Shown: one piece after another, positions 1-9,656 of the stretch
How the letters are laid out: each line of letters starts with the position of its first letter
Position numbering within the stretch: position 1 is the stretch's first letter
Source of the DNA: Pseudomonadota bacterium
Lineage (GTDB): Bacteria; Pseudomonadota; Alphaproteobacteria; Rhizobiales; Xanthobacteraceae
Assembly: GCA_963205465.1 (NCBI GenBank)
Contig: CAUJKG010000296.1
Coordinates: 1 to 35,919, forward strand
DNA: 35,919 bases
Direction: 5' to 3'
Notes under the pieces: generated by a model
What the model saw: the letters and a program-made list of their open reading frames with translations, nothing else
What the model was told of the DNA's origin: nothing
Database searches by the model: none
Program-made: the position numbers and the translations under genes

Positions 1-867
1 TCGCGGTCCTATAACTGGATCGATATGGCGTTGGTGCCGGGTTATATTGTTCGCCCCCTCTTTATTCTGGCGTTCATGGCCGGCTTCTACTTTGCTGGAT
101 TTCCGAGCACCGCGCTCTACGCGATGATCTCGACGGTGGTGGCCTATTGGTTCGTCACCGTCACGCAGATGTTCATGCTGGACCGGCGTCTGCGTGGAAA
201 AGTGCCGGCGGGTCCGCGCAAGCTGGAAACGCGCTTCTGGCTTGCGACGGCATTCCCGATCTTCATGGTCGAGAGTTTCTACTTTCTCCTGACCTATGCC
301 GACATCCTCGTGCTCGAACGCTATGTCGACCCGTCTCAGATCGCGGTTTATTATGCGGCGACTAAGATTCTGGCGCTGGTCGCCTTCGTCTATTTCGCGG
401 TTTCGGCGGCAACCGCGCACCGCTTCGCCGAGTATCATGTCTCGGGACAGCGGGAGAAACTCGAACGCTTTCTTTCCGATTCGGTGAAGTGGACGTTCTG
501 GCCATCGCTCGCAGGAACGATCGTGCTCCTGGTGCTCGGCAAGTTCCTGCTATCGCTGTTCGGCGAAGGGTTCGATTCCGGCTACGGTCTCTTGTTCGTG
601 CTGGCGATCGGGTTGCTTGCACGCGCAGGCGTCGGCCCGGTTGAGCGGCTCCTGAACATGGTCGGCGAGCAGAAGTCCTGCGCCATGATCTATGGGCTTG
701 CCTTCATTACGAACGTCTCGCTCTGCTTCATCCTGATCCCGCACTACCAGCTCTATGGCGCGGCGATAGCGATCTCGGCGGCGATGATGTTCGAATCCGC
801 GATGCTCTATCTCGTGACCAAGCGCAAGCTGGGCTTACACGTCTTCGTCTGGAACAAGCCCGCGTAA
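1..867 (+). CDS. Polysaccharide/lipopolysaccharide flippase (oligosaccharide exporter-like membrane protein), 5' truncated by window edge
   Basis: Frame is open from base 1 (SRSYNWIDMALVPGYIVRPL...). Multi-TM protein with Wzx/MATE-like C-terminal half (ADILVLERYVDPSQIAVYYAATKI; VGPVERLLNMVGEQK). Confidence 0.75.
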   Translation, partial: SRSYNWIDMALVPGYIVRPLFILAFMAGFYFAGFPSTALYAMISTVVAYWFVTVTQMFMLDRRLRGKVPAGPRKLETRFWLATAFPIFMVESFYFLLTYADILVLERYVDPSQIAVYYAATKILALVAFVYFAVSAATAHRFAEYHVSGQREKLERFLSDSVKWTFWPSLAGTIVLLVLGKFLLSLFGEGFDSGYGLLFVLAIGLLARAGVGPVERLLNMVGEQKSCAMIYGLAFITNVSLCFILIPHYQLYGAAIAISAAMMFESAMLYLVTKRKLGLHVFVWNKPA

Positions 868-875
868 CGGCGGTC

Positions 876-2492
876 TTACGTCTGTTCGCGCAGCATGCGG
901 CGGATGACCTTTCCCGTCGTCGTCATCGGCATGGCGTCGACGAAAGCGATTTCGCGCGGATATTCGTGCGCGGCGAGCTTGGTCTTCACGAAATTCTGAA
1001 TCTCCGTGGCGAGAGCCGGGGATGCTTCCTGTCCGGGCTTCAGCTGCACGAAAGCCTTGACGATCTCGGTTCGTAGCGGGTCCGGCTTGCCGACGACCGC
1101 GGCAAGCGCCACGGCAGGATGGCGGATCAGGCAGTCTTCGATTTCGCCGGGGCCGATGCGATAGCCGGCCGAGGTAATCACGTCGTCGTCGCGGCCGACG
1201 AAAAAGAAGTAGCCTTCTTCATCCTTGATGCCCTGATCGCCGGTGAGCATCCAGTCGCCGATGAACTTGTCCTTTGTCGCTTCCGGCCGCTGCCAGTATT
1301 CGAGAAACATCACCGGGTCCGGCCGCTTCACCGCGATCTGTCCGAGTTCGCCGGCGTCACAAACCGAACCGTCAGCGCGAACAACGGCGACGTCATGGCC
1401 GGGAACTGCCTTGCCGATCGCGCCGGGTTTGGAGACGCCGAGCTTGTGGCAGGAGGCGAGCACGAGATTACATTCGGTCTGGCCGTAGAACTCGTTGATG
1501 ATCAGCCCAAAACTTTCCTTGCCCCATTCATAGGTTTCGGCACCCAGCGACTCGCCGCCCGAGCCGAGCGTGCGCAGCTTGATGTCGTGCCGCCCGCGCG
1601 GGCTTTGCGCGGAGCGCAGCATCCGGAGCGCGGTCGGCGGAATGAAGACGTTGCGGATTTTGAGTTTCGCCATCAGCGCATAGGCTTCTTCCGGATCGAA
1701 TTTATCGAACTTGCGCGAGACGACCGGCACGCCGTGATGTAGCGAGGGCAAGAGCACGTCGAGCAGTCCGCCTGCCCAGGCCCAGTCGGCCGGCGTCCAG
1801 AACAGATCGCCGGGTTGCGGAAACAGATCGTGTGGCATCTCCACGCCGGGCAGGTGACCGAGCACGACGCGATGGGCGTGCAGCGCCCCTTTGGGCTGGC
1901 CGGTGGTGCCGGAGGTGTAGAGCATCAGGCCCGGATCGTCGGGCGAAGTTTCGACTGGCGTGAAGGAAGGCGATGCCTTGGAGACGAGCGCATGAAAGTC
2001 TTCTGCACCGTCGTGCGTGCCATCGACGGAAAGCACGAGCTTCAGTTCAGGCGCTTCTTCGCGGATTTCGGCGATACGCGCAGCGCCCTGCGTATTGGTG
2101 ATGATGGCCTTCGCGCCTGAATTCTGCAGCCGGTAGGAAAGGGCTTCGGGGCCGAACACGATGGCGACCGGAAGCCCGATACCACCGAGTTTGGTGATCG
2201 CGGCATGGCAGACCGCGACTTCAGGGGCTTGCGGCATATAGACGATGGCGCGATCTCCGCGCTCGATGCCTTTGGCGCGCAGCACGTTCGCGAGCCGGTT
2301 CGAGGTCTCGCTGAGCCAGCGGAAGGTGAAGGTCTCGGTCCTGCCGTCCGGATGAACGTGGATGATCGCGATGCGCTCGGGATCGCGCGCGGCCCATTTG
2401 TCGGAGATGTCGGCGCCGATGTTATAGCGGGCTGGAATTTGCCAGCGGAACTCGCGGGTCAGCGCTTCGTAGGTATCGGCGTGCGGCAGCAT
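876..2492 (-). CDS. Acyl-CoA synthetase (AMP-dependent synthetase/ligase family)
   Basis: 538 aa; AMP-binding motif LMLYTSGTTGQPKGALHAH; C-terminal MTTTGKVIRRMLRE. Confidence 0.92.
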   Translation of the reverse strand: MLPHADTYEALTREFRWQIPARYNIGADISDKWAARDPERIAIIHVHPDGRTETFTFRWLSETSNRLANVLRAKGIERGDRAIVYMPQAPEVAVCHAAITKLGGIGLPVAIVFGPEALSYRLQNSGAKAIITNTQGAARIAEIREEAPELKLVLSVDGTHDGAEDFHALVSKASPSFTPVETSPDDPGLMLYTSGTTGQPKGALHAHRVVLGHLPGVEMPHDLFPQPGDLFWTPADWAWAGGLLDVLLPSLHHGVPVVSRKFDKFDPEEAYALMAKLKIRNVFIPPTALRMLRSAQSPRGRHDIKLRTLGSGGESLGAETYEWGKESFGLIINEFYGQTECNLVLASCHKLGVSKPGAIGKAVPGHDVAVVRADGSVCDAGELGQIAVKRPDPVMFLEYWQRPEATKDKFIGDWMLTGDQGIKDEEGYFFFVGRDDDVITSAGYRIGPGEIEDCLIRHPAVALAAVVGKPDPLRTEIVKAFVQLKPGQEASPALATEIQNFVKTKLAAHEYPREIAFVDAMPMTTTGKVIRRMLREQT

Positions 2493-2530
2493 CTCGCATC
2501 TCCGGGAAACGTCCGGAGAGCGTTGTAGCG

Positions 2531-3046
2531 CTACTTGTCGGGCTCTGCGAGTACGAGCGCCCAGAATACCTTGTACTTGGAATTGGGCGCATAGGCGGCC
2601 GCGATTCCCATCTTGGTCGCGCCGGTAAGCAGCATGTTCTTGTTGTGGGAGGGTGAGTCGCGCCAGCCGGAGAAGGCTTCGGCGAGCGTATGATAGCCCG
2701 CGCCGATGTTCTCCGCCGCGCGCTGCGCGTTGAAGCCCGAAGCGGCAAGCCGCTTGTTGAAATTGCGTCCGCCCGGATCATGCGTGACCTGATTGCGGCG
2801 GGCCATGTCTTTGGCCTGCGCTTCGGCCATCTCGACGAGACGCTGGTCGATCTCGACGCGGGGCAGCCCGTTTTTCTGGCGGTAGTCCGACAGGAGCGAT
2901 GCCGCAGCGTTCACATCCACATGCGCTTCCGCGCGCGCGAGGTTGTCGTAAAACGCAGGCTGCCGTGGCGCTTCCGTCGTCGCCGCGCAGCCGGCAAGGG
3001 CCAGAAAGCCGAGTACCGTGCAGATGTCCATGATCGCTCGCCGCAT
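2531..3046 (-). CDS. CAP (SCP/PR1) domain-containing lipoprotein
   Basis: Start taken at MRRAIMDICTVLGFLALAGC (lipobox LAGC), which removes the overlap with the upstream gene. CAP motifs HDPGGRNFNKRLAASGF, AAENIGAGY, GWRDSPSHNKNML. Confidence 0.85.
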   Translation of the reverse strand: MRRAIMDICTVLGFLALAGCAATTEAPRQPAFYDNLARAEAHVDVNAAASLLSDYRQKNGLPRVEIDQRLVEMAEAQAKDMARRNQVTHDPGGRNFNKRLAASGFNAQRAAENIGAGYHTLAEAFSGWRDSPSHNKNMLLTGATKMGIAAAYAPNSKYKVFWALVLAEPDK

Positions 3047-3074
3047 GAGGGTCCTGTCGTTAGCGCAAAAGTGC

Positions 3075-5546
3075 TTAACGCTTGCTTGCCGGTAACGGCG
3101 GCGGGGTGCTGGCGTCATCGGGCGAGCGGTGCGGCACGGTGGAATCGGGAACTTGGTCTTCCTCGTGTTCCGGTGCGACCGGTTCGGAAGCAGCCTTGCG
3201 GATGCCTGCCTTCCGGAACGCCCGCAGGATCGCGAAGTTCAGGTCGCTCTTGGTCTGGGTCGCAATGGTCGCGCTGCGGATGAGGCAGCGCAGCTCGAAG
3301 CCGAGATTGTCGCCGTCGATGTTGAGCAGCATCACGCGCGGCTCGGGCGTAGTCACGACGTTTTTGTTCTCGCGGGCGATGTGCAGCAGAATATCCTGCA
3401 CGATCTCGATGTCGGTGCTCGCCGGAACGCTCACCGGAATTTTAATGCGCGACGGCGTGTTGTGCAGCGTCCAGTTGGTGACGGGGCTCGTGATCAATTC
3501 GGTGTTCGGAATGATCAAGGTCGCGCGGTCGAAGGTTTCGAGTTCGGTCGAGCGCACGCTGATCTTGCGGACATAGCCGTCATTGCCTTTGACGTTGACG
3601 AGATCGCCGACCTTTACCGGCCGCTCGGTGAGCAGGATCAGGCCGGAGACGAAATTCGAAACGACCGCCTGCAGACCGAAGCCGATACCGACCGAGAGCG
3701 CGCCTGCGACCAGCGCGATGTTTTCCAGATTGAGGCCGAGACGGGCGAGCGCGATCGAAATCGCGGCGATCACACCGATATAGCCGGCGATGGTCGCGAT
3801 CGAATTTTTCAGGCTGGTGTCGAGCCGTGTGCGCGGCAAGACCGTGCCGGCCAGCCAGCGCTGCAACACGCGCGAGAGATAGGAGCCGACGATCAGAACG
3901 CCGATCGCAGCACCGATGTCGTAGAGCGAAATCCGGAGCTTGCCGAATTCGATGCCAAAGGAAGCGCGGTCGAAACTTGCCGCCAGATCGGTGAGCGAAG
4001 TGCCCCAGTTGCCGATGACGAGAAAGATCGCGACGATGTATACGAGCACGCGCGCCGCACCCGCGAAGAGTGCCGCGGCAAGTTCGAGGCTCTGGGTGCG
4101 GATGCCGAGCGTCGACGCGAACGACCGGCCGCGTTGCGTATGCGACTGCAAGCCTTCATCGAAATAAGCGTCGATGAGTTGCAGGATGACATAGGCGCTC
4201 GCGATCACGATGGCGGCGTGGATCAGCCGGCTCGTGAGGAAAGAGGCAAGCCAGATATAACCCGTCAGCACGCTGCCGAGGATGACCACGGCGACGATCC
4301 ATAGCGTGAGGCGAAGCCAGCTCGGCGCGGGCTCTTCTTTTCCGTCTTCGATGAGCTGGCGGGTCTTCAGAAGTGCGCGAATGATGACGAGCGCAACGAT
4401 GCCGGCCATGAGCGCGCTGGTCGCGGTCAGCAGGATGCGGGGTGCGCCGAGCCCGCGATGCAGGATGTTCAGCGACGCGCCGGTCGCGGCGGTCAGAAGA
4501 CCGTAATTCGCGAAGCGGTAGAATCGTCCCGCGGTCTCGTCGCTGAGATTGAAGATCCGGCGCGGCAGATCGTTCGGGCGCAGCAAAGCACCGGCAAGCG
4601 CGCGCCCGACCGAGTAGAGCGTGATGGCGGCGAAAATGCCGAGCGCGGATTGATGCGCGCGCTCGATGAGGAAATCGAACGAGGACAGAATCTCGATGAC
4701 TGTATAGACCGCGAGCGGCAAGGCCACCGCACCCAGGATCGCGTCACGAAGCGCGGCCCGCGCACGCCGGAGCCGCGGCAGCGGCTTGTCTTGCGCATGA
4801 TCCCCGTTCTGCGTGAAATAACGTTTGAGCCAGCGCTGCGCGAGAAAGATTGCGAGCATGACGCCAAGGCACAAGAGCGCTGCGACGAGCGCACTGTGCA
4901 TGACGCCGGGCAGGCCCGTAACGGTGGCGTACCACTCGCGCGAATGGGTGATCGCCGCGTTGATCTCCGCCGGAATTCCCTGCACCGCGCCGATCCATAG
5001 CTTTGGATCGAGGATGCTCATGGAGCGCTCAAACAGCCGGTCGGTAAGCCGGGCGCGGCGCATTTCGTCGATCTTCGCGGTGAGCTGATCGCCGCGGATC
5101 GTGAGCACGCGCGCCTGTTTCAGGAGGCCGTCAACTTCCGCCTGCTGTCCGCCGAGGATCTTGCGTTGATCGGCGATCTTGCCGTCTTCGGGAGTGGCGT
5201 CTTTGGCGGGCGGCGGGCCCAGCGTCTTGATGCGGGCCTCGATCTCGGCGAAGCGTGGCTCCAGCCCTTCGATGATCTGCGCGAGTTCGTTGCGCAGGGG
5301 TTCGAGGGCCGTGCGCAGGCGGGTGAGTTCCGAGCGCTGGCTGTTGGCGTTGATGCCGCCATCGACGTAGTCGAAGACCGAGTTGATGGTGTCGAGGCGG
5401 ACACGGATCTCCGAATTGTTCGCGTTCTGCGCGGAAGCGGGCTGCGCGAGCAGGAACATCGCGCCGATGAGCGCGAAAAGCAGGTAGCGGAATTTCAAAG
5501 CCATCTGGAAGCCGGGTTGCGGGAATCTGGCATTAGCCATGGACAA
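3075..5546 (-). CDS. DUF3772-type mechanosensitive ion channel (MscS) family protein
   Basis: 823 aa; MscS core [44 protein letters not shown]. Signal peptide supports an alternative start at 5504 ([26 protein letters not shown]). Confidence 0.9.
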   Translation of the reverse strand: MSMANARFPQPGFQMALKFRYLLFALIGAMFLLAQPASAQNANNSEIRVRLDTINSVFDYVDGGINANSQRSELTRLRTALEPLRNELAQIIEGLEPRFAEIEARIKTLGPPPAKDATPEDGKIADQRKILGGQQAEVDGLLKQARVLTIRGDQLTAKIDEMRRARLTDRLFERSMSILDPKLWIGAVQGIPAEINAAITHSREWYATVTGLPGVMHSALVAALLCLGVMLAIFLAQRWLKRYFTQNGDHAQDKPLPRLRRARAALRDAILGAVALPLAVYTVIEILSSFDFLIERAHQSALGIFAAITLYSVGRALAGALLRPNDLPRRIFNLSDETAGRFYRFANYGLLTAATGASLNILHRGLGAPRILLTATSALMAGIVALVIIRALLKTRQLIEDGKEEPAPSWLRLTLWIVAVVILGSVLTGYIWLASFLTSRLIHAAIVIASAYVILQLIDAYFDEGLQSHTQRGRSFASTLGIRTQSLELAAALFAGAARVLVYIVAIFLVIGNWGTSLTDLAASFDRASFGIEFGKLRISLYDIGAAIGVLIVGSYLSRVLQRWLAGTVLPRTRLDTSLKNSIATIAGYIGVIAAISIALARLGLNLENIALVAGALSVGIGFGLQAVVSNFVSGLILLTERPVKVGDLVNVKGNDGYVRKISVRSTELETFDRATLIIPNTELITSPVTNWTLHNTPSRIKIPVSVPASTDIEIVQDILLHIARENKNVVTTPEPRVMLLNIDGDNLGFELRCLIRSATIATQTKSDLNFAILRAFRKAGIRKAASEPVAPEHEEDQVPDSTVPHRSPDDASTPPPLPASKR

Positions 5547-5568
5547 CGGATGTGGCCGGATTGCGAAC

Positions 5569-5645
5569 TGGCGGTCCCGGAGGGAATCGAACCCCCGACC
5601 TTCGGTTTAGGAAACCGCTGCTCTATCCGGCTGAGCTACGGGACC
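5569..5645 (-). tRNA. tRNA-Arg (anticodon CCT)
   Basis: Minus strand GGTCCCG TA GCTC AGCCGGATA GAGC A GCGGT TTCCTAA ACCGA AGGTC GGGGG TTCGATT CCCTC CGGGACC G CCA. Full cloverleaf with encoded CCA; pair 27-43 is a G-A mismatch. Confidence 0.95.
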
Positions 5646-5742
5646 TCGCCGCGGCAAGGGTCTAACATAACAGTTCCTGATTTGTAGAGGTTTGTCAGGG
5701 GTCTTTCGCGCGAAACCACGCTGCCGCAAGATCGGGCCCATA

Positions 5743-6546
5743 ATGGCATCGACAGGCGGCAGGTTTTTGCTGGCGATCGGACTTCTGGGCATCTGGTCGT
5801 GTCCGGCGGCAGGGGAGATTGCAGCTCAGTGCGGGACCGGACCAGCGGCGGTAGAGATCGCAGATGCCGTGGACGGCCATTCGCTGCGTCTCACCGACGG
5901 TCGCGTGTTTCGTCTTGTGCAGATCGTGGCGCCGCTTCCGATCGATAACGATCCTGCGGCGGCCGCGCTTGCAAGAACCTCGCTTCATGAAATCGCGGCA
6001 GGCAAAAGTGCCACGCTTTATCTCGCTTCCGATGCTCCCGATCGATACGGGCGGCTGGCTGCTGCTGCGGTGCTGATCGAGGGGAAACACTGGCTCGAAG
6101 CCGCATTGCTCGAACGAGGAATGGCGCGCGTGTTTCCCTCCGGCAATGACCAATGCATGACCGCGCTGCTTGCTTATGAACGCAAGGCACGCGACGCGCG
6201 GCACGGAATCTGGAGCGATCCCCGGTTTCGGGTTTTCCAGGCAGAAGAACTCGAACCTCTGCTTGCGGCGTCCGGCCGGTTCGCCGTGGTCGAAGGTACG
6301 ATCCGCCGGGTCGGCCGGGGCCGCGGGCGGCTTTATCTCGATTTCGGCCGCCGCTTCACCGAAGATTTTACCATTATCGTGCCCGATAGCCTGCGCAAAA
6401 GGCTGGAGGCCGCAGGGGCAGACCCGAAAAACTGGCGTGGCAAGCGCATCCGCGTTAGGGGTATCCTGTTCTTCTGGGGCGGCCCGGCCATGGAAATCAA
6501 CCTGGCACAGGCGATCGAACTACTGGAAAGCCCGGCGAGCGAATGA
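5743..6546 (+). CDS. Thermonuclease (SNase-like) family secreted protein with C-terminal extension
   Basis: SNase-fold hallmarks DGHSLRLTDGRVFRL...DRYGRLAAAAVLIEGKHWLEAALLERGMARV...ERKARDARHGIWSD. Start chosen at 5743 (MASTGGRFLLAIGLLGIWSCPAAG, signal peptide). Confidence 0.75.
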   Translation: MASTGGRFLLAIGLLGIWSCPAAGEIAAQCGTGPAAVEIADAVDGHSLRLTDGRVFRLVQIVAPLPIDNDPAAAALARTSLHEIAAGKSATLYLASDAPDRYGRLAAAAVLIEGKHWLEAALLERGMARVFPSGNDQCMTALLAYERKARDARHGIWSDPRFRVFQAEELEPLLAASGRFAVVEGTIRRVGRGRGRLYLDFGRRFTEDFTIIVPDSLRKRLEAAGADPKNWRGKRIRVRGILFFWGGPAMEINLAQAIELLESPASE

Positions 6547-8018
6547 TGAGCAAGCGCGAGCGAACATGGGAGCGACTTCGCGCCGCGTTGGGCGGCGTTG
6601 CGTTGTCCGTGGCGCTGGCTTCCTGCTCGACCGCAAGCCTCGATCAGATCGGTTTTGGCGAGCGCAAGGTTGAAGATCCCGCCGTTGCCGAGCTTCCCGC
6701 TGCACAGCGCAAGGAGCATGAGCGGCTGATCGCCACTTATGGCGGCGTCTACCAGGCGCCGGAACTGCAGGCGCTGATGGAGCAAACCATCGCGCGTCTG
6801 GTTGCGGCTTCCGAGAAGCCCGAACTCAAATATCGGATCACGATCCTTAATTCGCCTGCGATCAATGCCTTCGCGCTGCCGGGCGGTTCGCTTTACGTCA
6901 CGCGCGGACTGATCTCGCTTGCAAACGACACGTCTGAATTGTCATCGGTAATCTCGCATGAGATGGCGCATGTGCTCGCGCGGCATGCGGTGATCCGCGA
7001 AGAGCAGATCAGGGCCGCGGTGCTGAACAGCCGTGCGATCTCCGACACGCTCAGCGATCCGCAGCTTGGTGCGCTTGCGCTGGCCCGCTCGCGGTTGTCG
7101 ATTGCTACCTTCTCGCGCGGTCAGGAACTGGAAGCCGATGCGGTCGGCGTCGGGATTGCCGCGCGCGCGGGTTACGACCCTTACGGCGCGTCGCGTTTCC
7201 TGACTTCGATGGGCCGCTTTGCGCAGTTGCGCACCGCGTCGATCGGTGTGAGTCCGTCGAAGGATATCGATTTCCTGTCGAGCCATCCTTCCACGCCGGA
7301 GCGGATTTCGATTGCGGTCGCCAATGCGAAGCAGTTCGTCAATCCGCAATCGACCGAACGCGATCGCGAAACCTTCCTCAAGGCGCTCGACGGCGTAACC
7401 TTCGGCGACGATCCGAAAGAAGGCTTCGTGCGCGGACGCAACTTCTTGCATCCCAATCTCGGCTTTGCCTTCACCGCACCCGAAGGCTTTGCGCTTGAAA
7501 ACACCGCGCAGGCGGTGCTCGGCGCGACCACTAGCGGCCGCGAAGCCTTGCGGCTCGATGCGGTGCGGGTTTCGGGCACGGAGCCGCTTACCGATTATGT
7601 ATCGAAGGGATGGGTCGAAGGTGTCGATCTTTCGACACTCGAGAAATTCGAAGTGAATGGCTTTGAGGCTGCCACGGCTGTCGCGCGCGGCGAGCAATGG
7701 TCGTTCCGGCTCTATGCGATTCGTTTCGGCGCGGACGTTTATCGTCTTGCCTTTGCCGCGCGTGAACTCTCCCCGCAGTTGGAGGCATCGTTCCGGCAGG
7801 CGGCGCTTTCCTTCCGGCGCGTGCCGCTCGAGGAAGCGCAGGCGATCCGCCCGCTGCGCATCCGTATTCATCAGGTGGTTGCCGGCGACACGCCGGAACG
7901 CCTCGCCGCACGCATGGTCTATGCGGACCGGCAGCTCGAGCGATTTTTAGTGCTGAACGGCCTGCGCCGTGGTGCGCGGCTGACACCCGGCGACTACGTG
8001 AAGCTCGTCGTCGAATAA
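6543..8018 (+). CDS. M48 family metalloprotease, lipoprotein, with LysM-like C-terminus
   Basis: HEMAHVLARHAV zinc motif; N-terminal lipobox-like LASC; C-terminal HQVVAGDTPERLAARM...LNGLRRGARLTPGDYVKLVV. 4-bp overlap with the preceding gene. Confidence 0.92.
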   Translation: MMSKRERTWERLRAALGGVALSVALASCSTASLDQIGFGERKVEDPAVAELPAAQRKEHERLIATYGGVYQAPELQALMEQTIARLVAASEKPELKYRITILNSPAINAFALPGGSLYVTRGLISLANDTSELSSVISHEMAHVLARHAVIREEQIRAAVLNSRAISDTLSDPQLGALALARSRLSIATFSRGQELEADAVGVGIAARAGYDPYGASRFLTSMGRFAQLRTASIGVSPSKDIDFLSSHPSTPERISIAVANAKQFVNPQSTERDRETFLKALDGVTFGDDPKEGFVRGRNFLHPNLGFAFTAPEGFALENTAQAVLGATTSGREALRLDAVRVSGTEPLTDYVSKGWVEGVDLSTLEKFEVNGFEAATAVARGEQWSFRLYAIRFGADVYRLAFAARELSPQLEASFRQAALSFRRVPLEEAQAIRPLRIRIHQVVAGDTPERLAARMVYADRQLERFLVLNGLRRGARLTPGDYVKLVVE

Positions 8019-8038
8019 GCGAAGCGTGCCACAAAAGA

Positions 8039-8077
8039 AAAAGGCCCGGAGCAATTCCGGGCCTTTCGTATTTTTTA
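8039..8077. terminator. Bidirectional Rho-independent terminator between M48 gene and carD
   Basis: AAGGCCCGG-AGCAATT-CCGGGCCTT hairpin flanked by an A-rich tract on the left and a T-rich tract (CGTATTTTTTATT) on the right; lies between convergent genes. Confidence 0.85.
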
Positions 8078-8089
8078 TTCGCTGCGCAC

Positions 8090-8662
8090 TCAGGCGGCAG
8101 CTTCCTGTTCGTCGTTGTTTTCGCTCTTTGCCGCCTTGTTGCGGGTCGGCGCTTTCATCAGGTTGGCTTCGACGAGCTTGGCGGCTTCCGTCTCGGTGAT
8201 GTCTTCGACCGCCGAGAGTTCGCGCACCATGCGATCGAGCGCGGCTTCATAAAGCTGGCGTTCGGAATAAGACTGTTCCGGCTGCGACTCGGAGCGGAAA
8301 AGATCGCGTACCACTTCCGCGATCTGGATGAGATCGCCCGAATTGATCTTCGCTTCGTATTCCTGCGCGCGGCGCGACCACATGGTGCGCTTGATGCGGG
8401 CGCGGCCCTTGAGCGTTTCCAGCGACTTCTTGACGATATCGGGGCTCGCGAGCTTGCGCATGCCGACCGACGCCGCCTTCGAGGTAGGCACGCGCAACGT
8501 CATCTTGTCCTTGGCAAAGGAAATGACGAAAAGCTCGAGCTTGTAACCCGCGACTTCCTGTTCCTCGATGCGAACGATCTGTCCGACGCCGTGCGCCGGA
8601 TAGACGATGTGTTCGTTGGTCTTGAAACCGTGGCGGGTCTGGGTCTTCTTGGCGGTGGTCAT
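8090..8662 (-). CDS. carD: CarD family transcriptional regulator
   Basis: FKTNEHIVYPAHGVGQIVRIEEQEVAGYKLELFVISFAKDKMTLRVPTSKA, typical alphaproteobacterial CarD/CdnL. Confidence 0.95.
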   Translation of the reverse strand: MTTAKKTQTRHGFKTNEHIVYPAHGVGQIVRIEEQEVAGYKLELFVISFAKDKMTLRVPTSKAASVGMRKLASPDIVKKSLETLKGRARIKRTMWSRRAQEYEAKINSGDLIQIAEVVRDLFRSESQPEQSYSERQLYEAALDRMVRELSAVEDITETEAAKLVEANLMKAPTRNKAAKSENNDEQEAAA

Positions 8663-8874
8663 CGTTGGCTTCTGCTCCTCGCGCCGGTCATACCGGCCTT
8701 ACGCAATACTCGGTCCCGTCGCCGCCGGCTGAACCCAGTGGTTGATCCTGGCAGCGATGCTACTTCCGCGCGCGCCGCGGCAGCGGGGCGTGTGAAAACT
8801 GCGTCTCAGCCTAGGGTTTGGGTCGGGCAGCTCCTTAAGAGCGCCCTATATCTTGCGATGAAAACGGGCGACTG

Positions 8875-8907
8875 TGGGAAATATAGCACATTTTCCCAAA
8901 AAATCAA
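8875..8907 (-). promoter_or_regulatory. Predicted sigma70-type promoter for carD with overlapping palindrome
   Basis: Minus strand TTGATT (8907-8902), 16 bp, TATATT (8885-8880). Perfect inverted repeat TGGGAAA-N10-TTTCCCA (8875-8898) overlaps spacer and -10. Confidence 0.5.
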
Positions 8908-8970
8908 TGGTTTGCTGCAGCGCAGACATTGCAGCCGCGCAGACATGGTTACCGGCGAAAGACGCCGCTT

Positions 8971-9306
8971 TCAGTCGCCCTCGCCGGGCTTGTCGGAGAA
9001 ATATTGCTCCTTGCCCTCGACCCCGTCCCATTCCTTTGCGTCGGCGGGGGCGTCGCGCTTGATCGTGATGTTCGGCCACTGCTTGGCGTATTCGGCGTTG
9101 AGCGTGATCCACTTCTCAAGTCCCGGCACCGTATCGGGCTTGATCGCTTCGGCGGGGCATTCGGGTTCGCAGACGCCGCAATCGATGCACTCGTCGGGAT
9201 GAATGACGAGCATGTTCTCGCCTTCGTAGAAGCAGTCCACCGGACAGACTTCGACGCAATCCATGTACTTGCAGCGGATGCATTTGTCGTTGACGACGTA
9301 GGTCAT
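8971..9306 (-). CDS. fdxA: 7Fe-type ferredoxin FdxA
   Basis: [55 protein letters not shown], with two Fe-S cysteine motifs. Confidence 0.95.
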   Translation of the reverse strand: MTYVVNDKCIRCKYMDCVEVCPVDCFYEGENMLVIHPDECIDCGVCEPECPAEAIKPDTVPGLEKWITLNAEYAKQWPNITIKRDAPADAKEWDGVEGKEQYFSDKPGEGD

Positions 9307-9377
9307 GGACGGCTCGTTCTCTTGCGTGCCGCGCAGTAGCGCAGAGGGTCGGCTTTGCCAAGCGCGGCAACCCACCG

Positions 9378-9656
9378 TCAGTGTCGCGCTTCCAGCACCT
9401 CATATGTGTCCTGCGCGGCCCTGGCGTCACCCCGGCGCGGCAATATGCCGGTGACCTTTAAGACGCGCACGCGGGCAGGAAGCGCAAGTGTCAGGATGTC
9501 GCCGGGCTTGATGGCGCGGCCGGGCTGCCCGGCACGTTCGCCGTTGACGCGGACATGGCCCGCGGAGACGAGTGCTGCCGCGAGCGTCCGGGTTTTCACG
9601 ATTCGAGCGTGCCAGATCCAGCGGTCGATCCGCTGGGAGTTCTGGCTTGCGCTCAA
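9378..9656 (-). CDS. S4 domain RNA-binding protein (HslR-like)
   Basis: [49 protein letters not shown]. Start overlaps the helicase stop by 4 bp. Confidence 0.9.
   Translation of the reverse strand: MSASQNSQRIDRWIWHARIVKTRTLAAALVSAGHVRVNGERAGQPGRAIKPGDILTLALPARVRVLKVTGILPRRGDARAAQDTYEVLEARH

Noticed and set aside
3129-4304. 391-aa plus-strand ORF
   Set aside because: Antisense to the mechanosensitive channel gene; composition artefact.
5569-5645. tRNA-Arg as an integration site for a mobile element
   Set aside because: No integrase, attachment-site duplication or cargo genes nearby; both flanks are ordinary core genes.
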